Shown here in pieces: positions 16,453-25,216 of a stretch of 51,497 bases of DNA. The DNA comes from Hyphomicrobiales bacterium (lineage in GTDB: Bacteria > Pseudomonadota > Alphaproteobacteria > Rhizobiales > Aestuariivirgaceae). The stretch covers positions 1-51,497 of the forward strand of contig JALVSR010000016.1 of assembly GCA_027024225.1 (NCBI GenBank), given 5' to 3'. The position numbers and the translations under genes were made by a program. The notes under the pieces are model-generated. The model was not told where the DNA came from. It saw only the letters and a list, made by a program, of their open reading frames with translations, and ran no database searches. The stretch's first letter is position 1; every line of letters starts with the position of its first letter.

Positions 16453-19400
16453 TCACTCCAGTTCCACCAGCAGGTCCTTCGCGTCCACCTGCTGGCCCGG
16501 CTGCACCAGCACGCGCTTCACCTTGCCGTCCACCTCGGCATGGATGGCCGTTTCCATTTTCATGGCCTCCAGCGTGCACAGCACGTCGCCCGCCTTCACC
16601 GTCTGGCCTTCCTTTACCGACACGGTGGAAACCACGCCGGGCATGGGCGCGCCGATCTGTTTCGGGTCGGCCGGGTCGGCCTTGGGATGCGCGGCGGCCT
16701 TGCGCTTCTCCTCGCCGCCTTCCACGTGGCGCTTTTCCACCTTCACCACGCGCGGCTCGCCGTTGAGCTCGAAGAAGACCTTCACGAACCCCTCGTCGTC
16801 TTCCTCGCCCACGGCCAGCAGGCGAATGTGCGGCGCCTTGCCCTTTTCCAGCTCGACGGTGGTTTCCTCGCCGACCTCCATGCCATAGAAGAAGTTCATC
16901 GTCGGCAGCACCGACATGGGGCCGTATTTCTCGGCCTTCTTCGCGTAGTCCACGAAGACCTTCGGATACATGAGGTAGGAGTAGAGCTCCTCCTCCGTGA
17001 TCTCGCGGCCCACCAGGTCCTCGGCCTTCTTCTTCTCGGCCTCGAGGTCGGCCGGCGGCAGGTCGGCGCCGGGGCGGCCCTCGATGGGCTTTTCGCCCTT
17101 CAGGATCTTCTTCTGCAGCTCCTTCGGCCAGCCGCCCGGGGGCTGACCCAGCTCGCCGCGGAACATGGCCACCACGGATTCGGGGAAGGCGATTTCCTTC
17201 TCCGGGTCCAGCACGTCTTCCGGCGTCAGCCCGGCGGACACCATCATCAGCGCCATGTCGCCCACCACCTTCGACGACGGCGTGACCTTCACGATGTCGC
17301 CGAACATCATGTTGACCTCGCGATACATCTTCGCGACCTCGTGCCAGCGGTCGCCAAGGCCCAGTGCGCGGGCCTGTTCCTTCAGGTTGGTGAACTGCCC
17401 GCCGGGAATCTCGTGCAGGTAGACCTCGGAGGCAGGTGCGCGCAGGTCGGATTCGAAGGCGAGGTAGCGCGTGCGCACGGCCTCCCAGTAGTTGGAGAAC
17501 TCGCGCACGGTGGCCGGGTCGATGCCGGTTTCGCGCTCGGTATTGCGCAGCGCCTCCACGATGGAGCCAAGGCAGGGCTGGCTGGTCAGCCCGCTCATGG
17601 CGTCCATGGCCGCATCCGCCGCGTCCACGCCCGCTTCTGCCGCCGCCAGGATGGTGGCCCCGGCGATGCCGGAGGTGTCGTGCGTGTGGAAATGCACCGG
17701 CAGGCCGGTTTCTTCCTTGATGGCCTTCACCAGGATGCGCGCGGCGGCGGGCTTGAGCAGGCCCGCCATGTCCTTGATGCCCAGGATGTGGGTGCCGGTT
17801 TCTTTCAGCTCGCGGGCCAGCTTCACGTAATAGTCGAGGTCGTATTTCGGCCGGGCGGGGTCGAGGATGTCGCCGGTGTAGCACATCACGGCCTCGCAGA
17901 TCTTGCCGGTCTTCAGCACCTCCTCAATGGAAACCTTCATGTTTTCCACCCAGTTGAGGCTGTCGAAGACGCGGAAGACGTCGATGCCGCTTTCCGCCGC
18001 CCGGCGCACGAAGCCCCGCACCACGTTGTCCGGATAGCTGGTGTAGCCCACCGCGTTGGCGCCGCGCAGCAGCATCTGCAGCAGGTGGTTGGGCATGGCC
18101 TCGCGCAACAGCCGCAGGCGCTCCCACGGGCATTCGTTGAGGAAGCGCATGGCGGTGTCGAAGGTCGCGCCCCCCCAGCATTCCATGGAGAACAGGTTCG
18201 GCAGCCGGTGCGCGTAGGCGCGGGCCACCTTCACGATGTCATGGGTGCGCATGCGCGTGGCCAGCAGCGACTGGTGCGCGTCGCGCATGGTGGTGTCGGT
18301 CAGCAGCAGCCGCTTCTGTTCCAGCATCCACCGCGCCACCGCCTCGGGGCCTTGCGTGTCGAGAATGTGCTTTGCGGTGCCCTCCATGGGCGGCTCGCCG
18401 CCTTCGAACTCCGGCACGCGGATGAGCGGCAGGTGCTCCGGCTTCGGCCGGCCGCGCACCAGGTCGTTGCCGTTCACCGTCACGTCGGCGATGTATTCCA
18501 GCAGCCGCAATGCACGGGCGCGCGGTTTCGGAAACTTGAACAGCTCCGGCGTCTCGTCGATGAAGCGGGTGGAGTACTCGAGGTTGCGGAACTTCGGGTG
18601 CTGCAGCAGGTTCAGCAGGAAGGGGATGTTGTTGGCCACGCCGCGGATGCGGAACTCGCGCAGCGCCCGCAGCATGCGGTCCACCGCGTCGTCGGCCGTC
18701 ATGCCCCAGGTGATGACCTTCACCAGCAGGCTGTCGTAGTAGCGGGTAATGACCGCGCCGTTGTAGGCCGTGCCGGCGTCCAGCCGCACGCCGAAGCCGG
18801 AAGCCGAGCGATAGCCGGTGATGCGGCCATAGTCCGGCACGAAGTTGTTGGCCGGGTCCTCGGTGGTGATGCGGCATTGCAGGGCGTGGCCGAAGAGGCG
18901 GATTTCAGCTTGCGGCGGCACGCCGGTTTCCTCGATCTGCCCGATGCGCCCGCCCTCGGCGATGCGAATCTGCGCCTTGACGATATCGACGCCGGTGACC
19001 TCCTCGGTGATGGTGTGCTCCACCTGCACGCGCGGGTTGACCTCGATGAAGTAGAAGTCCTCGGACTCCATGTCCATGAGGAACTCCACCGTGCCGGCGT
19101 TCACGTAACCGGCGTGGCGCATGAGCTTCAGCGCCGCCTCGCAGATCTCGGCGCGTTTCTCATCCCCCAGGTAGGGGGCGGGCGCGCGCTCCACGACCTT
19201 CTGGTTGCGCCGCTGCACGGAGCAGTCGCGCTCGAACAGGTGCACGATGTTGCCGTGGGTGTCGCCGAGGATCTGCACCTCCACGTGCCGCGCGCGCTCG
19301 ATGAGCTTCTCCAGATACACCTCGTCGTTGCCGAAGGCGTTCAGCGCCTCGCGGCGGCCTTCCAGCACGTTCTTTTCCAGCTCGTCCGGGGAGCGGATGA

Positions 19401-19941
19401 TGCGCATGCCGCGGCCGCCGCCGCCCCAGCTGGCCTTCAGCATGAGCGGGTAGCCGATCTCTTCCGCCAGCCGCTTCACTTCCTCCATGTCATGGGGCAG
19501 GGGGTCGGTGGCGGGCACCACCGGCGTGCCGGCCTCGATGGCGAGTTCACGCGCGGCCACCTTGTTGCCCAGCCGCTCCATGACCTCCGGCGGCGGACCC
19601 ACCCAGATGAGGCCTGCGTCCATGACGGCGCGGGCGAAGTCCGGGTTCTCGGAGAGGAAGCCATAGCCCGGGTGCACGGCATCGGCCCCGGCTTCCTTCG
19701 CCACGTGGATGATGCCCTCGATGTCAAGGTAGGCCTTCACCGGCCCCAGCCCGTGGCCGATGAGGTAGGCCTCGTCGGCCTTGAAACGGTGCAGCGAGAG
19801 CATGTCCTCGTCGGCGTAGATGGCGACGGTGGAAATACCCAGCTCGTTGGCCGCCCGCATGATGCGGATGGCGATTTCGCCTCGGTTGGCTACGAGCAGC
19901 TTGCGGATGCGGCCTTCGGGCTTGCTGGCTGTCACGGGCAT
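16453..19941 (-). CDS. pyc: Pyruvate carboxylase
   Basis: Biotin carboxylase N-terminus RKLLVANRGEIAIRIMRAANELGI; carboxyltransferase LLLTDTTMRDAHQSLLATRMRT; biotinyl site LEAMKMET. Confidence 0.98.
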   Translation of the reverse strand: MPVTASKPEGRIRKLLVANRGEIAIRIMRAANELGISTVAIYADEDMLSLHRFKADEAYLIGHGLGPVKAYLDIEGIIHVAKEAGADAVHPGYGFLSENPDFARAVMDAGLIWVGPPPEVMERLGNKVAARELAIEAGTPVVPATDPLPHDMEEVKRLAEEIGYPLMLKASWGGGGRGMRIIRSPDELEKNVLEGRREALNAFGNDEVYLEKLIERARHVEVQILGDTHGNIVHLFERDCSVQRRNQKVVERAPAPYLGDEKRAEICEAALKLMRHAGYVNAGTVEFLMDMESEDFYFIEVNPRVQVEHTITEEVTGVDIVKAQIRIAEGGRIGQIEETGVPPQAEIRLFGHALQCRITTEDPANNFVPDYGRITGYRSASGFGVRLDAGTAYNGAVITRYYDSLLVKVITWGMTADDAVDRMLRALREFRIRGVANNIPFLLNLLQHPKFRNLEYSTRFIDETPELFKFPKPRARALRLLEYIADVTVNGNDLVRGRPKPEHLPLIRVPEFEGGEPPMEGTAKHILDTQGPEAVARWMLEQKRLLLTDTTMRDAHQSLLATRMRTHDIVKVARAYAHRLPNLFSMECWGGATFDTAMRFLNECPWERLRLLREAMPNHLLQMLLRGANAVGYTSYPDNVVRGFVRRAAESGIDVFRVFDSLNWVENMKVSIEEVLKTGKICEAVMCYTGDILDPARPKYDLDYYVKLARELKETGTHILGIKDMAGLLKPAAARILVKAIKEETGLPVHFHTHDTSGIAGATILAAAEAGVDAADAAMDAMSGLTSQPCLGSIVEALRNTERETGIDPATVREFSNYWEAVRTRYLAFESDLRAPASEVYLHEIPGGQFTNLKEQARALGLGDRWHEVAKMYREVNMMFGDIVKVTPSSKVVGDMALMMVSAGLTPEDVLDPEKEIAFPESVVAMFRGELGQPPGGWPKELQKKILKGEKPIEGRPGADLPPADLEAEKKKAEDLVGREITEEELYSYLMYPKVFVDYAKKAEKYGPMSVLPTMNFFYGMEVGEETTVELEKGKAPHIRLLAVGEEDDEGFVKVFFELNGEPRVVKVEKRHVEGGEEKRKAAAHPKADPADPKQIGAPMPGVVSTVSVKEGQTVKAGDVLCTLEAMKMETAIHAEVDGKVKRVLVQPGQQVDAKDLLVELE

Positions 19942-20209
19942 TCTCCTTGCGTGGCAGTCATCACGATCATCGTTGCTTGCAGAAATGCATCACCGGGCAT
20001 GCTGCCCGGGCCTGCGTGTCGCTCACTTTTAGGCAATTCGGCGGCACGCGCCAAGTCCCGCGCTTGCAAGAAGACTTCACCCACCAGGACAGCCAATGAT
20101 GACTGCATTTCATATGCCGGGATGAAACGGGGGAGGAAAATGCACATATGGCGGAAACAAGCGCGAAAATGCTGCACGGGTTCAATTTCAACCGCATGGA
20201 GAAACGGCC

Positions 20210-21619
20210 ATGGAAAGCTGGTTCGCCGCGGAGTTCCTGGCGCGGGTGCAATTTGCCTTCACGGTGGCGTTTCACATCATTTTTCCGGCTTTCTCCATCG
20301 GGCTGGCAAGCTTCCTTACCGTGCTGAACGGGTTGTGGTTGCTTACGCGCCAGAACGTCTATCTCGACCTGTTCGAATACTGGAAGAAGATTTTCGCCGT
20401 GGTTTTCGGCATGGGCGTGGTGTCCGGGTTGGTGATGTCCTACGAGTTCGGCACCAACTGGGCGAGCTTTTCGGACAAGGCCGGGCCGGTGGTTGGCCCC
20501 TTGCTGGCTTACGAGGTCCTGTCCGCCTTTTTTCTGGAGGCCGGGTTCCTGGGCATCATGCTGTTCGGCCGCCAGAAGGTTGGCGACGCCCTGCACATGC
20601 TGGCCACGGCCATTGTGGCGCTCGGCACGCTCATTTCGGCCTTCTGGATCCTGTCGGTGAACTCGTGGATGCAGACGCCGGCCGGCTTCACGCTGGCGGA
20701 AGACGGGCGCTTCCTGCCGGCGGACTGGTGGGCCATCATTTTCAATCCCTCGTTTCCATACCGGCTGGTGCACATGGTGCTGGCGGCCTTCCTGAGCACC
20801 GCCTTCGCCGTGGGGGCGGTGAGCGCGCTGCACCTGCTGCGCAATTCCCGCGACGAGGCGGCGCGGCGCGCCTTTTCCATGGCCATGTGGATGGCGGCGC
20901 TGATAACGCCCTTGCAGATCTATGCCGGCGACTTGCACGGGCTGAACACGCTGGAATACCAGCCAGTCAAGGTGGCGGCCATGGAAGGGCATTTCGAGCG
21001 CGAGGGAGACAACCAGCCCATTTACATCTTCGGCATTCCAGACCGCGAGGAGGAGCGGCTGAAATACGCCGTGGGCATTCCGTATCTCGGGTCGCTCATC
21101 CTCACCCATTCTTGGAACGGGCAGATCAAGGGGTTGAAAGAGTTTCCCAAGGACGAGTGGCCGCCGCTGGGGGTGGTGTTCTGGAGCTTCCGCGTCATGG
21201 TGGCCATAGGCTTTCTCATGCTGGGGCTGGGCCTGTGGAGCCTGTGGGCAAGATACCGCGGCACCCTGTACGAGAATCACCGGCTGCTGAAGGCGGCGCT
21301 CATCATGGGGCCGTCCGGCTTCGTGGCGCTGCTGGCCGGGTGGTTCACCACGGAAGTGGGGCGCCAGCCGTGGCTGGTGCAGGGTTACCTGCGCACCTCG
21401 GAGGGGCTTTCGCCGGTGGATGCGCCGGCCGTGGCGGCGTCGCTGGCGGGGTTCATCGTCGTCTATTTCTTCGTCTTCGGCGCGGGCATCTACTACCTGC
21501 TGCGGCTGATGAACAAGCCGGTGGCGGAAATCCGCACCTTGCCGCCGGAAGACGAGGCGGACCCCACCCCGGTGCTGTCGCCGGAGTTCGATCCGGATTT
21601 CCTGCCGCCGGAAAAATGA
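20210..21619 (+). CDS. cydA: Cytochrome bd-type (cyanide-insensitive) ubiquinol oxidase subunit I
   Basis: ARVQFAFTVAFHIIFPAFSIGLA; GMGVVSGLVMSYEFGTNW; FWILSVNSWMQTPAGF; GWFTTEVGRQPW. Confidence 0.96.
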   Translation: MESWFAAEFLARVQFAFTVAFHIIFPAFSIGLASFLTVLNGLWLLTRQNVYLDLFEYWKKIFAVVFGMGVVSGLVMSYEFGTNWASFSDKAGPVVGPLLAYEVLSAFFLEAGFLGIMLFGRQKVGDALHMLATAIVALGTLISAFWILSVNSWMQTPAGFTLAEDGRFLPADWWAIIFNPSFPYRLVHMVLAAFLSTAFAVGAVSALHLLRNSRDEAARRAFSMAMWMAALITPLQIYAGDLHGLNTLEYQPVKVAAMEGHFEREGDNQPIYIFGIPDREEERLKYAVGIPYLGSLILTHSWNGQIKGLKEFPKDEWPPLGVVFWSFRVMVAIGFLMLGLGLWSLWARYRGTLYENHRLLKAALIMGPSGFVALLAGWFTTEVGRQPWLVQGYLRTSEGLSPVDAPAVAASLAGFIVVYFFVFGAGIYYLLRLMNKPVAEIRTLPPEDEADPTPVLSPEFDPDFLPPEK

Positions 21620-21654
21620 TGGGCACGGCAAGGGCTGAAAGGGAGGAAAAGGTC

Positions 21655-22659
21655 ATGGAACTGGACCTGGCATTCACCTGGGCGGTCATCATCGGCCTTG
21701 CGGTGCTGTTCTACGTTATCCTGGACGGGTTCGACCTGGGCGTGGGCATCCTGTTCCCCACGGGGAAGAACGACCGCGAGCGCGACGTGATGATGAACGC
21801 CATCGCCCCTGTCTGGGACGGCAACGAGACGTGGCTCATCCTGGGTGGCGGGGGGCTGTTCGCGGTGTTTCCGCTGGCCTACGGGGTCATCCTGTCGGCG
21901 CTTTACATCCCCATCATCATGATGTTGCTGGCGCTCATCTTCCACGGCGTGGCGTTTGAATACCGCTGGCGCACGGTGCGCTGGAAGAAGGTGTGGGATG
22001 CCGCCTTCTTCGGCGGTTCGCTGGTGGCGGCGTTCTGCCAGGGCATCGCGCTGGGCGCGCTGGTGCAGGGCATCCCGGTGCAGGGGCGCGCCTATGCCGG
22101 TGGCTGGTTCGACTGGCTGACACCGTTCTCGCTGCTTACCGGCGTGGCGGTGGTGACGGGCTACGCACTGCTGGGCGCCACCGTGCTCATTTACAAGACG
22201 GAAGGGGTACTGCAGGAGCGCATGCGGCACTACGCCTTCCGGCTGGGCATCGCCACGCTGGCATTCATGGGGCTGGTAAGCATCATTACGCCGCTGTTGC
22301 AGCCGGTCTATTTCCAGCGCTGGTTCAACCTGCCGGGCAGCCTGTGGACCATGGTGGTGCCGTTTTTCATGCTGATGCTGGTCTGGCTGTTCTTCACGGG
22401 CTTGCGCGACCGCAAGGAGTTGCAGCCATTCCTGGCCGCGCTGGGCTTCTTTGTGGCCGGGGTCATGGGTATCGGCATCAGTTTCTACCCGTACATGGTG
22501 CCGCCATCGCTCACCATATGGGACGCGGCGGCGCCGGAAGAAACGCTGCGCTTCACGCTGGTGGGCACGGTGGTGCTGTTGCCGCTGATACTGGCCTACA
22601 CGGCCTATGCCTACTGGGTATTCCGCGGAAAGGTGCGCGAAGGTGAAGGATATCACTGA
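21655..22659 (+). CDS. cydB: Cytochrome bd-type ubiquinol oxidase subunit II
   Basis: FYVILDGFDLGVGILFP...APVWDGNETWLILGGGGLFAVFPLAY. True CDS is the in-frame tail of the spurious 2039-aa ORF 16540..22659. Confidence 0.95.
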   Translation: MELDLAFTWAVIIGLAVLFYVILDGFDLGVGILFPTGKNDRERDVMMNAIAPVWDGNETWLILGGGGLFAVFPLAYGVILSALYIPIIMMLLALIFHGVAFEYRWRTVRWKKVWDAAFFGGSLVAAFCQGIALGALVQGIPVQGRAYAGGWFDWLTPFSLLTGVAVVTGYALLGATVLIYKTEGVLQERMRHYAFRLGIATLAFMGLVSIITPLLQPVYFQRWFNLPGSLWTMVVPFFMLMLVWLFFTGLRDRKELQPFLAALGFFVAGVMGIGISFYPYMVPPSLTIWDAAAPEETLRFTLVGTVVLLPLILAYTAYAYWVFRGKVREGEGYH

Positions 22660-22810
22660 AAACTCGCCCAGCCATCACCGCGCGCAAACCGGGGCGCCGC
22701 CCCTGTGGAGGCGCCTGGCCTGGTTCGTGGCCCTATGGGTGATGGGCGTTATAACGGTGGGCACGGTGGCTCTGCTGTTGCGCTGGCTGCTCAAGCCGGC
22801 TGGCTCATGA
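22643..22810 (+). CDS. DUF2474-like small single-TM protein, probable cytochrome bd accessory subunit
   Basis: GTG-start reading VKDITENSPSHHRAQTGAPPLWRRLAWFVALWVMGVITVGTVALLLRWLLKPAGS, overlapping the 3' end of cydB. Confidence 0.75.
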   Translation: MKDITENSPSHHRAQTGAPPLWRRLAWFVALWVMGVITVGTVALLLRWLLKPAGS

Positions 22811-23407
22811 TGTCTTCTCGTTCACGGCCAGCCGCTGCCTCAACAGGTGATACATGCCGCGCCAGCTGAGCGCATGCGCGGGCGGAAGATGCATGGGCTG
22901 GTCGAGGTTGGCCGGCGCGCACAAGGCGAAGCGGGCGATGTCCGCCGCCGGCATTTTCTCGAACAGCGCGCGCAGGATGGCATTGGCTTCCTGGCGCGTC
23001 AGGTTCAGGTGCGGGCGGCAGAGGGGGGTGGCGTACCGTCTGGAGCCGCCTTCATTCTCGCCCGCTTCTCCGGGGGCGTCCAGGGGCATGGGCGTGACCT
23101 CGAACAGGCCGTCGGGACGGCGCAAGCACGCCAGCGGCAGCAGTATGGCCGGCTCGGCGTCTTCGTCCATGACCAGCATGGGCAGGGGCAGAACGTCCTT
23201 GCCGGATCTTTGCAGCCTTTGCAGGTTCTCCTCGCAGCCGCGCAAGATGTCTTCCGCATTCGCTTGATGCTCTTTCAGCAGCCGGGCGAAGGCGAACGCC
23301 TCCGGCGCGGTGAAGGCCTCCAGCCGCCGGACAGACCAGTGCGGGCTGCCCGCGCGCAGGGTGGCGATCATTGCCCGGGGCAGGGCGGCGATGTTTTCGT
23401 GCCTCAT
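22805..23407 (-). CDS. Hypothetical protein
   Basis: MRHENIAALPRAMIATLRAGSPHWSVRRLEAFTAPEAFAFARLLKEHQ...; no recognised family. Confidence 0.6.
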   Translation of the reverse strand: MRHENIAALPRAMIATLRAGSPHWSVRRLEAFTAPEAFAFARLLKEHQANAEDILRGCEENLQRLQRSGKDVLPLPMLVMDEDAEPAILLPLACLRRPDGLFEVTPMPLDAPGEAGENEGGSRRYATPLCRPHLNLTRQEANAILRALFEKMPAADIARFALCAPANLDQPMHLPPAHALSWRGMYHLLRQRLAVNEKTS

Positions 23408-23639
23408 GTCCCAACTCCCGTGACGCGGTGGTTTCGGCGCCATTGTATCGAATTGAAACGGCGCCTTGATCGTTCGTTATCCGGTCGTGGTGTGAAGCAA
23501 GGCCTGTGCCACGTGGGGGCGACAGGCCGGCCGCGCCTGCGCCGGGCGGGACACTCCTGCGGACAGCGAGGAGAAGGGCGAGGAGAACAGCAAGGAGAAG
23601 GGCGTTGGTGAGAAAGCCGTATGGGCGGCATTGGGCCGC

Positions 23640-23942
23640 TCAGCCCCCGCCACGCTGGAAGTTGCGGCGGAACCGGCGCAGAAATTCCTCGCGCGCGGCA
23701 TTGTCCGGCAGGGGCGACAGGTCGAGCTCCACCCTGAGGCGCGGCAGCACAAGAGCACCCATGCGCCTGGCGCACAGCGGATGAACGCAGATGTCCACGT
23801 TGGCGGGCAGCAACCGCCACCGGCGCGAGGAACATTCCGAAATCGCCTCGCCCGCAGCCGGCAAGCGGTTGATGAGGCGACGGAATTCACCTTCATCCAG
23901 GCTCATCTCCAGGGCGATGGCCTCATGCTCCGCAGATGTCAT
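23640..23942 (-). CDS. Hypothetical protein (100 aa)
   Basis: MTSAEHEAIALEMSLDEGEFRRLINRLPAAG...RLRVELDLSPLPDNAAREEFLRRFRRNFQRGGG; ends 4 bp after the stop of the CX6C gene. Confidence 0.55.
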   Translation of the reverse strand: MTSAEHEAIALEMSLDEGEFRRLINRLPAAGEAISECSSRRWRLLPANVDICVHPLCARRMGALVLPRLRVELDLSPLPDNAAREEFLRRFRRNFQRGGG

Positions 23943-23945
23943 TTG

Positions 23946-24245
23946 TCATTGCGCGCGTTTGCTCTTGCACTCGTCGCGCTTGCGCTTGCAAGCCTCTTCG
24001 GTGAGGGTCTCCTCCACTTCCATCAGTTCCAGGCAGCTCAGATAGACTTCCTCGCAGGCATTGTCGCTCATGCAGGCGTCCACCTTGCGCTGACATTCCG
24101 CCTGGTCGCCGCCCCGCTGGCGGCATTCGGCAGCCACACGGGCGCATTGTTCCAGGGCGCTTGCCTGGGCCGACGGCGGGACGATTCCAGCCATGAGGCC
24201 CGCCCACAGCATGACGCGGGAAACAAGACTGGAAAGACCTTTCAT
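23946..24245 (-). CDS. Hypothetical secreted protein with four CX6C motifs
   Basis: MKGLSSLVSRVMLWAGLMAGIVPPSAQASALEQCARVAAECRQRGGDQAECQRKVDACMSDNACEEVYLSCLELMEVEETLTEEACKRKRDECKSKRAQ. Confidence 0.75.
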   Translation of the reverse strand: MKGLSSLVSRVMLWAGLMAGIVPPSAQASALEQCARVAAECRQRGGDQAECQRKVDACMSDNACEEVYLSCLELMEVEETLTEEACKRKRDECKSKRAQ

Positions 24246-24372
24246 GAAGTCCGGTTCCCTTCTTGATTCGTAACGGGTTGGGCGAAACAACCGGGACATT
24301 CCCTCCGGAATGGCATATTTGACCCATTGCGATGGATAGGGATAGGACAATTACGAAAAAGTGGACGAAAGA

Positions 24373-25170
24373 ATGAAAAATCCATTTCCGGGAGAAACGC
24401 CACGGGCCATGCCGGGTTCTCCGCCGCCGAAACCCGTGGCCGATGTTTCACGCGCGCCGTGGCATGTGTTCATGGCGCCCGTGCATCCCGCCTTCATGGC
24501 TCCGTCCGCGCGAAAACACATGGCGGCGATGGCCGTGTTCGCGGGGGCGCTGGCGGATATCGTGGCGCTGAATGAGCCGGCGGAAGAGCGCGTAAAGCGC
24601 GTGGAACTTCTGGAGCTGGCCTTGGCGGGGGCTTTTGGACCGGCCATGAGCCGGCCGGAGCTGTTGCCGGCGGTCATGCTGCGCGATTCCCTGCTGGAAA
24701 CGGGTGGCGGCTTTGCCGATGCGCTGGCCCTGGCCGATGCCGTGCGCGACGAGATTTCCGGCGCGGTGGAGAAAATGGCCGTGGACGGAGAGGTTCTGCT
24801 GGATCATGCCGCGCGCGCTTCCGCGCCGGTGCTGCGCTATCTCGCGCATTTGCACGGTGAGACGGACGAAGCGGTGCTGCAACATGCCGATGACCTGGCC
24901 CGTGCGTGGTTCCTGCTGCGCAATGCAACGCGCTGGCCGGAGCTGGCGGGCGTTGCCGTGCCGGAGCTGTTGGGCAACGCGGCCGGGCTGCATCGGCACG
25001 TCGCCAATAGGTATCTGAAGGCGCAAGTCTACCGGTTGCACGCGCTGGCGGAGGCCACTCGATCCGCCCGGCAGAGAGGCCACGACGGAGGTGATCCGCT
25101 TTCGGGCATTTCCGCGTTTCGGCGGGCACGTGTTGCCATCGGCGCGAGGATGCGTCTAGGCTTCGGCTGA
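24373..25170 (+). CDS. Hypothetical all-alpha protein
   Basis: MKNPFPGETPRAMPGSPPPKP...ALADAVRDEISGAVEKMAVDGEVLLDHAARASAPVLRYLAHLHGETDEAVLQHADDLARAWFLLRNATRW; GTG at 24361 is an alternative start. Confidence 0.6.
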   Translation: MKNPFPGETPRAMPGSPPPKPVADVSRAPWHVFMAPVHPAFMAPSARKHMAAMAVFAGALADIVALNEPAEERVKRVELLELALAGAFGPAMSRPELLPAVMLRDSLLETGGGFADALALADAVRDEISGAVEKMAVDGEVLLDHAARASAPVLRYLAHLHGETDEAVLQHADDLARAWFLLRNATRWPELAGVAVPELLGNAAGLHRHVANRYLKAQVYRLHALAEATRSARQRGHDGGDPLSGISAFRRARVAIGARMRLGFG

Positions 25171-25216
25171 TTTCGGGGAGCATTCTCCTTCCAGGCCGCT
25201 TTTCGATGGGTGCAGG

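Noticed and set aside
16540-22659. 2039-aa + strand ORF
   Set aside because: Antisense mirror frame of pyc continuing into cydB; only the tail from 21655 (CydB) is real. Composition is a GC-rich antisense artefact.
24373-25170. Degenerate squalene/phytoene synthase-like fold
   Set aside because: Only a vague resemblance of helical segments; no Asp-rich motif, so left as hypothetical.
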